From contig QXWV01000103.1 in the NCBI GenBank assembly GCA_009911195.1, positions 1 through 52,698 of the forward strand: 52,698 nucleotides of DNA, written 5' to 3'. This stretch comes from Lachnospiraceae bacterium. GTDB taxonomy: Bacteria > Bacillota > Clostridia > Lachnospirales > Lachnospiraceae. Position 1 is the stretch's first letter, and each line of letters begins with the position of its first letter. The translations under genes were made by a program, and so were the position numbers. A model generated the notes under the pieces. The model was not told the DNA's origin and did not search any database. It saw only the letters and a program-made list of their open reading frames with translations. Below, one piece after another: positions 1 to 9,212 of this stretch.

Positions 1-2
1 TA

Positions 3-2324
3 TTAATTGGTGGCTGCAGCAATATGATGAATGCTATGATTGATAAATACACTAAAAGCGGCAATCGTGTTTTCTTGTTGACAGGAGGAACGGGGAAACA
101 CACGTCTTATAAGCGTGTGTTTGAAAAATATAATTTTACATATGAAAGTGGAATTATAAAGGATATTTTCAGAAGTATAAATCCTAATATTACTATCTTT
201 ACAGGAGCGTTTGACACAAATTTTGACTGGAGCAATGCGAGCGAAGAAATTGTTCACTATATGACAGGGCTAATGAACATTCTGTCTGCCTGCTCGCTCA
301 CAGGAAATGGACGCTTTGTGTATTTTTCTTCTCAAGAAGTTTATGGAAATCCCTACAGTAAAAATATTCCGGAACAAACCCCTTTGTCTCCCAAGGGGTT
401 TAAAGCTATGGCATTAGCACAGGGAGAGGAAATTTGTTTAAATTACAGGAACGTGCAGGGGCTGGATGCGATGGTGGTCCGCTTTGACCACATCTATGGC
501 ATACCGGATAAAAATCTGGAGGAGGATAATCCATGTTTCAGGATGTGCCTGGAGGCATTAATGACGAAAAAAATTTCTGTCAACGAAAGGCATGTTTTTT
601 CTATGCTGTACTTGAATGACGGAATAGAACTGGCATACAAGGCCATAATGGAAGAGGCACCAAAGGAAAGCTGTTATCATATCTCTTCTATGGAGGCGGT
701 AAATGAACTTGAACTTGCCCAAATGATAAGCCATAAAATGGGGGGCGGGATAGAAATTATAGATAACACCATAGGGGATAACTACAGGGTTATATTGGAT
801 GGTGATAGATATCGGGAAGAATATGGGCAGAAAATTTTTACAAATTGTGAAAAAGGCGTGGAAAAGGTTGTAAAGTATATGAAACGCCACAGCAGTTCTT
901 TTCTCGGGGAGGGGGATGCAGACGGAAGGCATGGTGTGGCCTACCAGCTCCGGAGGGTGATAAGGAAGCTATTCCCTTTTGTGGAAAATGTGCTTGTCTT
1001 TTTCCCATTTTTTATATTGAATAACAGGGCAATGGCCAGCCAATATTTTAGCAGGCTGGACTTTTATCTGCTTTATGTCCTTTTATTTGCCATTGTCCAT
1101 GGGCAGCAGCAGGCTATTTTCTCCGCTATACTGGCAGTGATGGGATTCTTTTCCGGGCAGTTGTATATGAGGACAGGGTTTGATATTCTTCTGGATTATA
1201 CTACTTATGTATGGATTGCACAGCTTTTCATATTGGGGATGGCAGTAGGCTATATGAAAGACCAGCTAAGAGATATCAAAGACGAAGATGAGGAAGAGAT
1301 TAGATACTTAAAAAGAAAAATGGATGATATTGCCGATATCAATGACAGCAATGTGCGAATGAAGCAGAATTTTGAATCACAGGTTGTAAATCAAAGGGAT
1401 AGCCTGGGCAAGATTTATGAACTTACTTCCAGCCTGGACCATTATGCAAGGGAAGAAGTGCTGTTTTATGCAGCTAAGGTGCTTTCCCAATTGATGGACA
1501 GTAAATCTGCAGCAATATATGTGGTGGCGAATAATGATTATGCCAGACTGTTTTCGGCTACTTCACCGGAAGCCAGGAGCTTGGGGAACTCTATTAAGTA
1601 CAGCGCAATGGAAGAGATGTTTTGCGAATTGAAGGAACGCCGTGTTTACATAAACAGAAAAATGAACACAGAACTCCCTTTAATGGCATCAGCAGTGTAT
1701 GAAGAGAAACAGATGAAATTCATTTTAATGCTTTGGGACATTCCGTGGCAGCGGATGACATTGGCCGAGGCGAACCGCCTTACGGTCATTTGCGCTTTGA
1801 TTAAGGATGCTTCCATACGTGCGGAGCGTTATTTGGATGGACTTAAACATGAACGTTATATAGAAGGAACAAACATATTGAACGAAAAGGCATTTGAGGA
1901 ACTGGTTAATGCTTTTCTGGAGGCCGAGGCGCAGGGGCTGACAGAATGCAAACTGCTGAAGGTCTCGATGAAGTATGCGGATTTGAGGGAAATATCCGTT
2001 CAACTGAAGAATGTTGTGCGCCAGACAGACTATCTTGGAGTACGGGAAAACGGGGAATTGCAAATTCTGTTGACAAATACAGGCAGGGAAGGTGCGGAGG
2101 TTGTACAAAAGCGGCTTTGGGCAATAGAAAACCCGGAAAGGGCTGCGGAAAAACTTGAGAGGGCAATCGAAAGCCCGGAAAGGAACAGGGAAAGTGCCGG
2201 AATGGCTGTAGAAAGCCAAGAAAGGGATACAGAAAAATTTGGCAGGGCAATGGAAAGCCCTGGCAGGCGTACAAAAAGGCGTCCTATGTTTAGGGGGCAT
2301 GTTAAAAAAAGGTGTTTACAGTAG
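3..2324 (+). CDS. pelD: SDR-like/PelD fusion, c-di-GMP receptor of a Pel-like polysaccharide system (5' partial)
   Basis: The frame is open to the left edge. The residues before the first ATG (position 24) read LIGGCSN, a Rossmann-type strand and Gly turn, so the true start lies outside the window. Numbering from that ATG, residues 1-290 look like an extended SDR/epimerase domain (SSQEVYG, VVRFDHIYG). Residues 313-417 hold about four membrane segments, 420-470 a coiled coil, 470-600 a GAF-like domain and 615-690 a degenerate GGDEF domain. R666-Q-T-D669 matches the RxxD c-di-GMP inhibitory site, and ENGEL replaces GGDEF. PelD of Pseudomonas has the same membrane-GAF-GGDEF order and activates Pel synthesis on binding c-di-GMP. 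The usual YxxxK pair of SDR enzymes is not found where expected near residues 122-136, so the SDR part may only bind a ligand. The C-terminal tail is a 14-residue repeat. pelE follows after 28 bp. Confidence 0.85.
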   Translation, partial: LIGGCSNMMNAMIDKYTKSGNRVFLLTGGTGKHTSYKRVFEKYNFTYESGIIKDIFRSINPNITIFTGAFDTNFDWSNASEEIVHYMTGLMNILSACSLTGNGRFVYFSSQEVYGNPYSKNIPEQTPLSPKGFKAMALAQGEEICLNYRNVQGLDAMVVRFDHIYGIPDKNLEEDNPCFRMCLEALMTKKISVNERHVFSMLYLNDGIELAYKAIMEEAPKESCYHISSMEAVNELELAQMISHKMGGGIEIIDNTIGDNYRVILDGDRYREEYGQKIFTNCEKGVEKVVKYMKRHSSSFLGEGDADGRHGVAYQLRRVIRKLFPFVENVLVFFPFFILNNRAMASQYFSRLDFYLLYVLLFAIVHGQQQAIFSAILAVMGFFSGQLYMRTGFDILLDYTTYVWIAQLFILGMAVGYMKDQLRDIKDEDEEEIRYLKRKMDDIADINDSNVRMKQNFESQVVNQRDSLGKIYELTSSLDHYAREEVLFYAAKVLSQLMDSKSAAIYVVANNDYARLFSATSPEARSLGNSIKYSAMEEMFCELKERRVYINRKMNTELPLMASAVYEEKQMKFILMLWDIPWQRMTLAEANRLTVICALIKDASIRAERYLDGLKHERYIEGTNILNEKAFEELVNAFLEAEAQGLTECKLLKVSMKYADLREISVQLKNVVRQTDYLGVRENGELQILLTNTGREGAEVVQKRLWAIENPERAAEKLERAIESPERNRESAGMAVESQERDTEKFGRAMESPGRRTKRRPMFRGHVKKRCLQ
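2118..2285 (+). repeat. Four 42-bp (14-residue) in-frame tandem repeats
   Basis: Four imperfect units begin at 2118, 2160, 2202 and 2244, exactly 42 bp apart. They encode WAIENPERAAEKLE, RAIESPERNRESAG, MAVESQERDTEKFG and RAMESPGRRTKRRP. The repeats form the charged C-terminal tail of the PelD-like protein, directly after the degenerate GGDEF domain. The exact period and in-frame length fit slippage or unequal crossing-over of one ancestral segment. The copy number may vary between strains. Confidence 0.85.
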
Positions 2325-2352
2325 GAAATCATAACAGGAGAGTATGCTTTAA

Positions 2353-3291
2353 ATGAGAGATGAAAGAGGCTTTCTGCTGCTGATTTTCATAAACTTTTTG
2401 GCAGCAGTGATATATCTTCTTTGGAACGCAGTATTTTGGGTGACTTTTCAGGAGGGGAAAGGAACAGAGGATGTAGGTGAAAACAGAAGGTCATATTTTC
2501 TGCGGTTTATTGTGATGCTTCTTTGTCCGGTAGTGGCTCCGCTTTTTTTCCTTTTTTCTTATTTGATTTACCATTTGCCGGTCTGGACCGAATTGAATTT
2601 ATGGGATGTTATCTTTAGTAAAGAACGGGTAAGGATTCAACTAAAGGCGGATGAGGAACGGGAAAGAAATGTGGTTCCATTAGAGGAGGCCATAACAGTT
2701 AACGAGAAAACAAACCTGCGGATGGTGATGATGAATGTGCTGAAAGGAGATATCCAGTCTTCCCTGTCCACTGTTTCGCTGGCTTTAAAAATCAATGACA
2801 CGGAAACCTCACATTATGCAGCATCCGTTTTAAGCGATGTGCTCAATGAGTTTCGCTCCAATGTGCAGAAAATGTATGTAGAAATGCAAAAAGAGCCGGT
2901 TTGCATAGAAGTTGCGGAAGCGATGATTGATTATATGAACCAAATACTGGAACAAAGGGTTTTTACGGAGATAGAACAGAGACATTACATACAGATGTTG
3001 GATGAAGCGGCAGAATTGCTTTATGACTATAGTGAAGGCAGCCTTACAGCAAAACGATGTGAAGGTATTTGTATGCGTTTCCTTGAAGAAAGGGAATTTG
3101 AAGGGGCAAAGAAATGGTGCCAGAGGTTATCGGAGCTGCATGCAGATGAATTGGCGGCGTATACTTGTAAATTAAAATTGTATTTTACGATGAAAAACAG
3201 GGATGCCTTTTTCGAGGCTCTGGAATCCCTGAAAGAGTCGGATGTAGTAATTGATTATGAAACTCTTGAGCTAATCAGATTATTCAGTTAG
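2353..3291 (+). CDS. pelE: PelE-like membrane protein
   Basis: This 312-residue protein has two N-terminal membrane segments (about residues 7-30 and 45-72). A cytosolic region rich in helices follows, with a helical-repeat look after residue 200. PelE of Pel systems is an inner-membrane protein with TPR-type repeats that pairs with PelD to activate the synthase PelF. The assignment rests on topology, length and position between pelD and the PelA-like gene, more than on clear motifs. The Shine-Dalgarno AGGAG lies at about 2336-2340. The gene starts 28 bp after pelD and ends 10 bp before the next gene, so it is part of the same transcript. Confidence 0.7.
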   Translation: MRDERGFLLLIFINFLAAVIYLLWNAVFWVTFQEGKGTEDVGENRRSYFLRFIVMLLCPVVAPLFFLFSYLIYHLPVWTELNLWDVIFSKERVRIQLKADEERERNVVPLEEAITVNEKTNLRMVMMNVLKGDIQSSLSTVSLALKINDTETSHYAASVLSDVLNEFRSNVQKMYVEMQKEPVCIEVAEAMIDYMNQILEQRVFTEIEQRHYIQMLDEAAELLYDYSEGSLTAKRCEGICMRFLEEREFEGAKKWCQRLSELHADELAAYTCKLKLYFTMKNRDAFFEALESLKESDVVIDYETLELIRLFS

Positions 3292-3301
3292 GGGTGATTG
3301 T

Positions 3302-5128
3302 ATGGTGTCATTACGGAATTATTTTACAATTACCATTGTTATGTTTATTATTTTTGTCTTGTTTCAGTCTGCGGGAGTGGCAAGTGAACTGTTGAATGAT
3401 TATGAGAGCAACCCATATGCAGGGAAACTGGAGGAGCTGCCCGGCAGGGAGGATGTCTGTGAAAGGGCAGAGGATGGAATGGAACAGGGCAGGGAAAGAA
3501 TCCTCTATATCGGTTCAGGGCATAGCTCTGTGAGCGGGGTAACACAAAACTGGGCATTTTATAAAAAATGCGATATCCAGCGCTGTGCTTCCCCGGAAGA
3601 ATATAAAGAACTGGAAGGGATGGGCAGCGGGCAGCCTTTGGATATGGCAGTCATAGATTCAGGCAGTATCGACTGGGAAACGGAAGGGGTACTTGATGCC
3701 CTGGAAGAGCTGGCGGCAGCCGGAACCAATCTGGTATTTGCCGGTTTGCCGGAGGAATCCATAATAGAAAAAAACAGGGAACTCCAAAAGCTTTTGGGAA
3801 TCAGCAGTATCGAAGAGAAGGAAACAAAGGCGGAAGGAATCCATTTATATAAAGGGTTTTTGCTGGGAGGGGAAGCGGTTTATTTTACGGAAGATGAGGG
3901 GATTGGTGAAAAGAAACAGGATATGCAGCTTGTATTTCCCTGGTATCGGCTGGCATCGGGAACTAAGACATACATGTCAGGCATTATGAAGGAGGAGGTA
4001 GACTATATGGATTATCCTCCCATAATCTGGCGAAACAGCCTGGAATCGGCTTATGTATTTGCCATAAACGGAGATTACATGGAAGATGTGGCAGGGCTGG
4101 GGCTGCTGTCTGCCATGTCTGCACAGGCAAAGGAGTATGAGATTTACCCGGTGGTAAATGCCCAGAATCTGGTGATGCTTAATTTTCCGGGGCTGGCGGC
4201 GGAAAACGGGGATGAAATGATGAGGAGATACAGCCGGTCCTCAGTAAACGTATTCCGGGATATTATGTGGCCGGATATTGCTGCTGTCTACAGGAAAAAC
4301 GGTTTGGGGATTTCCGCCATGCTGTCATTGCAACTGGACTATGAAGACAGCAATCTGCCGGAACAGGAAATGCTTATTTATTATATGAAGCTTTTAAATG
4401 AACTAAATGGGGAGGCAGGGCTGTCGGGCTTTTCCAGGTCAGATACCGGGCTTGGCCAAAAGCTTAGGGAAGATGATGCATTTATGCAGGAAAGCCTCCC
4501 GGATTATAGATTTACCTCCTTTTATACCGCAGGCTTGCCGGAGGAGGAAATACTTTCCGCTTTGGATAATAGCATTTTAACGGATGTGAGAACCGTGGTG
4601 GAGGATTATAGCGGGGATGCCCAAATCATAGGCTATGTATCGGACAAGGTGACAAAACAGACTGTGTTGAGCGACGGTTTAAGATATACCTACAGGGAGG
4701 ATTTCCGGAATAAATGCGTGGAAACGGCATTGGGATACTGTAGCGTATGGGTTGACGCGGCAGAAGTTATCTATCCGGAGGATAATGGATTGGAAACATG
4801 GCAGGATATGGAAAAGGATTTTTCTGCCGATTTGTTTGTAAACTGGAAAAATTTCCGCGGGTTTACCGGTACAACGGTATCCGAATGCGATAACCGCATC
4901 CGTAATTTCCTTTCATTGGATTATAAAGCAAAGCGGGTGGGGGATAAGGTTCATGTGGAGGTGGGGAATTTAGGAAAAACGGCCTGGTTTATTTTGAGGA
5001 TAAACAGGGATTATGAGGTAAGCATAAAGGGCGGCAGCATGAAAGAGCTGGAAGACGGCGTATATCTAATCGAGACGAAAGATGAGGATTTGGAGATAGC
5101 TTTAAAGGATAAAGAGAGGATATTATGA
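3302..5128 (+). CDS. DUF2194/PelA-like extracytoplasmic protein
   Basis: This 608-residue protein has an uncleaved signal-anchor-like segment (about residues 8-28) and a long extracytoplasmic part. Its central block (about residues 245-345, with AINGDYMED, YPVVNAQ and FRDIMWPD) is typical of DUF2194 proteins, which take the PelA deacetylase position in Gram-positive Pel clusters. PelA in Pseudomonas joins a hydrolase and a deacetylase. Here the hydrolase part is absent, and the three histidines in the protein do not form the HxxxH metal site of that deacetylase family. It may therefore be inactive or mechanistically different. Its stop overlaps the pelF start (ATGA at 5125-5128), implying translational coupling. 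The Shine-Dalgarno is GGGGTG just before the ATG. Confidence 0.7.
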   Translation: MVSLRNYFTITIVMFIIFVLFQSAGVASELLNDYESNPYAGKLEELPGREDVCERAEDGMEQGRERILYIGSGHSSVSGVTQNWAFYKKCDIQRCASPEEYKELEGMGSGQPLDMAVIDSGSIDWETEGVLDALEELAAAGTNLVFAGLPEESIIEKNRELQKLLGISSIEEKETKAEGIHLYKGFLLGGEAVYFTEDEGIGEKKQDMQLVFPWYRLASGTKTYMSGIMKEEVDYMDYPPIIWRNSLESAYVFAINGDYMEDVAGLGLLSAMSAQAKEYEIYPVVNAQNLVMLNFPGLAAENGDEMMRRYSRSSVNVFRDIMWPDIAAVYRKNGLGISAMLSLQLDYEDSNLPEQEMLIYYMKLLNELNGEAGLSGFSRSDTGLGQKLREDDAFMQESLPDYRFTSFYTAGLPEEEILSALDNSILTDVRTVVEDYSGDAQIIGYVSDKVTKQTVLSDGLRYTYREDFRNKCVETALGYCSVWVDAAEVIYPEDNGLETWQDMEKDFSADLFVNWKNFRGFTGTTVSECDNRIRNFLSLDYKAKRVGDKVHVEVGNLGKTAWFILRINRDYEVSIKGGSMKELEDGVYLIETKDEDLEIALKDKERIL

Positions 5129-6582
5129 GAATTTGCATTGTGGCTGAAGGCTGTTATCCATATAGCGTGGGCGGTGTATCCAGTTGGGTGCATAATTTGA
5201 TACAGATGTTTCCGGAACATGAATTTGTCATTTTAGCGATTGTGGCAAACCGTTCCATACGGGGGAAATTTGTATATGAACTGCCCAAAAATGTGACGGA
5301 AGTACATGAACTTTATCTGAATGATGACGAGTGGGGCAAGAAGAAAAGGCATAAACGGATGAAACGGAAAGAGTTTCGCGCTTTACGGAGTCTGATTCTG
5401 AACCAGGAGACAAAATGGGGGATTTTGTTTTACTGGTTTCAGAAAACGAATGTGTCTTTGAACAGCTTACTGATGGGAGAAGACTTTTTTAATGCAGTGC
5501 TTGACTATTACCGGCTCAATTACAGCCAGATTGTGTTTTCCGACTTCTTGTGGATGATGCGTTCTATTTACCTGCCACTGTTTTTGGCATTGAAAATGAA
5601 ACTGCCCAAAGCAGATTTATATCATTGTGTATGTACCGGGTATGCAGGAGTCATTGGCAGTATGGCGAAATATATCCATGGCAGCGAGCTGCTAATCTCG
5701 GAACATGGAATTTATACCAGGGAACGGGAAGAGGAGCTGATAAAGGCCAAATGGGTAAAAGGGATTTTCAAAAATATCTGGATTGACCAGTTTAAAAAAA
5801 TGTCAAAGCTAGCATATGAGAATGCGGATGTTGTCACCAGCTTATATGAGCCTGCCAGGGAACTGCAGGTGGAACTGGGATGCCCCGTAGAAAAGACAAT
5901 GGTAACGCCGAATGGGGTTTCCATAGAAAGAATGGAGGGCATTGCGGGGAAACAGGCCGGGGATGAAGGAAAGATTCATGTGGGCGCGGTTGTCCGCGTA
6001 TCGCCGATTAAGGATATTAAAACCATGCTGCAGGCTTTTAGTTTTGCAAAAGAGAAGGAGCCCGCACTTAAGCTTTGGATTATGGGGCCATGGGAGGAGG
6101 ATGATACATATGCGGAGGAATGCTTTGAACTGGCAGAGATGGCAGGTACGCCGGATATTGTATTTACGGGAAGGGTAGATATCAGGGAATATCTGGGCAG
6201 GATGGATATGACAATACTGACCAGCATAAGTGAGGGGCAGCCGTTAGCTATCCTGGAGAGTTTTGCAGCTCATAAGCCGGTAATCGCTACGAATGTGGGA
6301 AACTGCGAAGGGTTGATTTTGGGGGAAAGAGATACATTTGGCCCGGCAGGTATTATAACGCATATTATGAATGTGGAAGAAATCGCCCAGGCTATCCTAA
6401 GATTAGCGAATGATGAAAAGCTGCGGCTGGAGATGGGGGAGAACGGCTATAGGCGGGTTGCGGCCGAGTACCGGATTGAGAAAATGCAGGATATGTATAA
6501 AAAAATATATAAGAACTTTGAAATAAGCCTTGGATTGGGCAGAAAGGAAAAAGGTTATGGCAGGAGTAGGGGTCAGACTTAA
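5125..6582 (+). CDS. pelF: PelF-type GT4 glycosyltransferase (Pel synthase)
   Basis: This soluble 485-residue GT-B fold enzyme matches the PelF family, which polymerises UDP-activated hexosamine into Pel polymer. The N-terminus carries the family hallmark RICIVAEGCYPYSVGGVSSW. HGIYTRERE and ANADVVTSLYEPARE-like segments lie in the middle, and the donor-site EX7E motif is E370-GQPLAIL-E378. Its length is close to the usual 500 or so residues. It overlaps the PelA-like gene by 4 bp and pelG by 26 bp, and it should act at the membrane with PelG, gated by PelD/PelE. Confidence 0.92.
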   Translation: MRICIVAEGCYPYSVGGVSSWVHNLIQMFPEHEFVILAIVANRSIRGKFVYELPKNVTEVHELYLNDDEWGKKKRHKRMKRKEFRALRSLILNQETKWGILFYWFQKTNVSLNSLLMGEDFFNAVLDYYRLNYSQIVFSDFLWMMRSIYLPLFLALKMKLPKADLYHCVCTGYAGVIGSMAKYIHGSELLISEHGIYTREREEELIKAKWVKGIFKNIWIDQFKKMSKLAYENADVVTSLYEPARELQVELGCPVEKTMVTPNGVSIERMEGIAGKQAGDEGKIHVGAVVRVSPIKDIKTMLQAFSFAKEKEPALKLWIMGPWEEDDTYAEECFELAEMAGTPDIVFTGRVDIREYLGRMDMTILTSISEGQPLAILESFAAHKPVIATNVGNCEGLILGERDTFGPAGIITHIMNVEEIAQAILRLANDEKLRLEMGENGYRRVAAEYRIEKMQDMYKKIYKNFEISLGLGRKEKGYGRSRGQT

Positions 6583-8017
6583 TAAAATATTCGAAAAACG
6601 TTCTTTGCTGGCTGATTTTATCGGTTTTATATACAGTACGGCCATTACAGTGACACCGATGGTTCTTGTAATACTGGATATTTTCCTCATGGGAATTGTG
6701 CTGGATTTTGGCAGTGTTGCATATCTGGACAGGGAGCTGTTCTCCTGTACGATATTATATATTTTTATTTTTGCCTTGTTGACAACATCGCCTCTGAATG
6801 CCTCTATATCAAAGTATATGCAGGATGTGATTTATGAAGAGAGATTTGAAGATATTTTGCCCTGCTATTATATGGGGATGTTTCTGACTCTTTGTTTTGG
6901 CTGTCTTTTTGCAGTGCCGTTTTGCCTGTGGGAATATTTTATAGGTGGCGTGTGGATTTTTTATGTATTCACTGGTTTTTGTGGATATATAGCGCTTGTT
7001 TTAGCCTTTTATTCTATGATTTACCTTTTAGTGTGTAAAGATTACCAACTGATTTCCATTTTTTTTCTGCTTGGCCTTACGGTGGCTTTCCTGGAAGCCC
7101 TGATTCTGAGATTCTGGTTTCATTGGGACGTTTCATTCAGTATGCTTTTTGCAATGACATCAGGTTTTTTCCTGATTGCGGTGATGGAGTTTGGAACAAC
7201 GAAAAGATATTTCAGGAAAAATAGCAACAGATATAAACCTGTGCTGATTTATTTTAAAAAAACATGGCCGCTGATAGCTACCAATTTTTTATATACTCTG
7301 GGGCTGTATATTCATAATTTCGTCTTCTGGACAACGGATATGCGGATTGTGGTTGTGAAAAGCTTTGTATGTAACCAGCCCTATGATATGGCTACATGCA
7401 TAGCAATGTTTACGAATATTTCCGCAACCATTATCTTTACTTCCCGGATAGAAATGCACTTTCATGATAAGTATAAAGTGTATTCGGAGGCTATCATAGG
7501 GGGGAAAGCAGCGGACATTGAAAATACGAAACAGCGGATGTTCCGTCAGTTGGCCAGCGAATTGATGTCTCTGGTGCGAATACAGTTTATTATTTCAGTG
7601 ACTGTTTATCTGCTATGTATTGTGATTTTGCCGCAGATAGGATTTGCGGGTTTAGTCATGCGCATTTATCCCTGCCTGGCTGTCGGATATTTTATCTTAT
7701 TTTTAATGTATGCGGAAATTCTCTTCCTTTACTACTTTAAGGATATGAAAGGCGCTGTTTTGACAACCGCAGGCTTTTGTCTGGTAACTTTTCTGGGCAG
7801 TATAGTGGCGACATACCTGTCGGAGCTGTGGTATGGCATTGGCCTTGTCATCGGCTCTTTTGCCGGGTGGACAATCGCATATATGAGAATACGGTGGATG
7901 GAAAAGCATCTGACTGCTTTTATATTCGGACAGGGGACATTAATAAAAATACGGAAAGGGAAAGCGCCTGTTAGCATGGTGTATTGCAGATATGAAAAGA
8001 CTACTGTTAGTAATTAA
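6557..8017 (+). CDS. pelG: PelG-type polysaccharide transporter
   Basis: This 486-residue, very hydrophobic protein has about 11-12 membrane segments. PelG is a MOP-family-like transporter that exports the growing Pel chain. I chose ATG 6557, preceded by AAAGGAAAAAGG, over the in-frame TTG at 6530, which has no good ribosome site. The start lies inside the end of pelF. Motifs include TAITVTPMVLVILDIFL in the first segment and TWPLIATNFLYTLGLYIHNF in the centre, typical of PelG. Its 3' end overlaps the next GT gene by 26 bp. Confidence 0.9.
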   Translation: MAGVGVRLNKIFEKRSLLADFIGFIYSTAITVTPMVLVILDIFLMGIVLDFGSVAYLDRELFSCTILYIFIFALLTTSPLNASISKYMQDVIYEERFEDILPCYYMGMFLTLCFGCLFAVPFCLWEYFIGGVWIFYVFTGFCGYIALVLAFYSMIYLLVCKDYQLISIFFLLGLTVAFLEALILRFWFHWDVSFSMLFAMTSGFFLIAVMEFGTTKRYFRKNSNRYKPVLIYFKKTWPLIATNFLYTLGLYIHNFVFWTTDMRIVVVKSFVCNQPYDMATCIAMFTNISATIIFTSRIEMHFHDKYKVYSEAIIGGKAADIENTKQRMFRQLASELMSLVRIQFIISVTVYLLCIVILPQIGFAGLVMRIYPCLAVGYFILFLMYAEILFLYYFKDMKGAVLTTAGFCLVTFLGSIVATYLSELWYGIGLVIGSFAGWTIAYMRIRWMEKHLTAFIFGQGTLIKIRKGKAPVSMVYCRYEKTTVSN

Positions 8018-9203
8018 TACGCTAGGGCACGCCGGAGCGGAGATAGCCATGCTGGAGTTTTTAAAGAAAGTGGACAGAACAGCATATCAGGTTTCCCTTT
8101 ATGTCATGATGGGGCAAGGGGAATTGATTAGCAAAGTGCCTCCGGATGTCCAGGTTTTGAACCACAGGTTAAGCAGTTTGCCTGTTTGGAGTAGAAGGGG
8201 AGTGATGCGGATGGCCGCAACGGTCCTGGCCGCATTTTTCCGCAATGGGGGATATTTTAGGAAATTGCGTGGGCTTGCCCCAAATTTTATAGAAATGTTT
8301 GGAAAGGGAAGATTACAGATAGATAAATTACTCTGGCATCTCGTAGCAGACGGCGCGCATCGTTTTGAAGAGACCTTTGATTTGGCGGTGGCATGGATGG
8401 AAGGAGGCTCCGCATATTATGTGGCGGAGCATGTGAAGGCGAAAAGAAAGGCGGCATTTGTACATATTGTTTATGGGGAGGCAGGATATACCCCCCAAAT
8501 GGACCGGGGCTGCTGGGAGAAGTTTCAATATATTTTTACCGTTTCGGAAGAGGTAAAGGAGGCATTTGCGAGAGCCTATCCGCATTATAAAGAAAAGATT
8601 TTGATATTTCCCAATATTATAAACAGGAGGGAAATTATACGCAGGGCGCAGGAAACGGGGGGATTTGCCGATGATTATGACGGCTTTCGCCTGCTTACGG
8701 TGGGAAGGCTGGTTTATCAGAAGGGCTACAATATTGCTGTCCGGGCTATGGGGATTTTAAAGGAACGGGGATATAGGGGAAGATGGTATATTCTGGGAGA
8801 CGGGGAAGAAAGGAAGAGGCTGGAAAAGGAAATTGCAGATTTGGGGCTGGAGGAGGACTTTCTGTTGCTTGGAGCGGTAGAAAACCCATACCCTTATTAC
8901 AGGCAGGCGGATTTATATGTCCATGTCACCAGATATGAAGGGAAAAGTATAGCTATTCAGGAAGCGCAGGTTTTAGGCTGCGCAGTGATTGCTTCTGATT
9001 GCCCGGGAAACCGGGAACAGATTGTAAATGGCCAGGACGGAATCCTCTGCAAGCTGGAACCGGAAGCTATTGCAGATAGCATTATAGGGCTTTTGGAAGA
9101 TAGGAAAAAGAGGGAAATGTTTCAAAGGGCGGCAGGGGCAAAAGAAATGCCCCAAGGGAAAGAATTTGAGCTGCTGGCAGAATTTATGGAAAGCACAGGC
9201 TGA
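7992..9203 (+). CDS. GT4 family glycosyltransferase
   Basis: This 403-residue GT-B enzyme has a Rossmann N-terminus (LLLVINTLGHAGAEIAMLEF) and a donor-binding half with GRLVYQKGYN, ILGDGEERKRLE and the EX7E motif E316-GKSIAIQ-E324. It should transfer a nucleotide-sugar-derived residue in the cytosol to a lipid-linked or polymer acceptor. The acceptor cannot be told from the sequence. It begins inside pelG with no strong Shine-Dalgarno, suggesting coupled translation. It is not a usual member of a minimal Pel operon and marks the change to the second polysaccharide set. Confidence 0.85.
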   Translation: MKRLLLVINTLGHAGAEIAMLEFLKKVDRTAYQVSLYVMMGQGELISKVPPDVQVLNHRLSSLPVWSRRGVMRMAATVLAAFFRNGGYFRKLRGLAPNFIEMFGKGRLQIDKLLWHLVADGAHRFEETFDLAVAWMEGGSAYYVAEHVKAKRKAAFVHIVYGEAGYTPQMDRGCWEKFQYIFTVSEEVKEAFARAYPHYKEKILIFPNIINRREIIRRAQETGGFADDYDGFRLLTVGRLVYQKGYNIAVRAMGILKERGYRGRWYILGDGEERKRLEKEIADLGLEEDFLLLGAVENPYPYYRQADLYVHVTRYEGKSIAIQEAQVLGCAVIASDCPGNREQIVNGQDGILCKLEPEAIADSIIGLLEDRKKREMFQRAAGAKEMPQGKEFELLAEFMESTG

Positions 9204-9212
9204 GAGAAAGGA

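Noticed and set aside
24-900. Active UDP-sugar epimerase in the SDR part of the PelD fusion
   Set aside because: The YxxxK pair and the GxxGxxG loop are not seen. I keep it only as an SDR-like domain.
1725-2332. Minus-strand reading frames over the pelD 3' end
   Set aside because: They mirror the repeat tail and lie fully inside pelD, with no ribosome site and biased Phe/Pro/Cys content typical of antisense frames.
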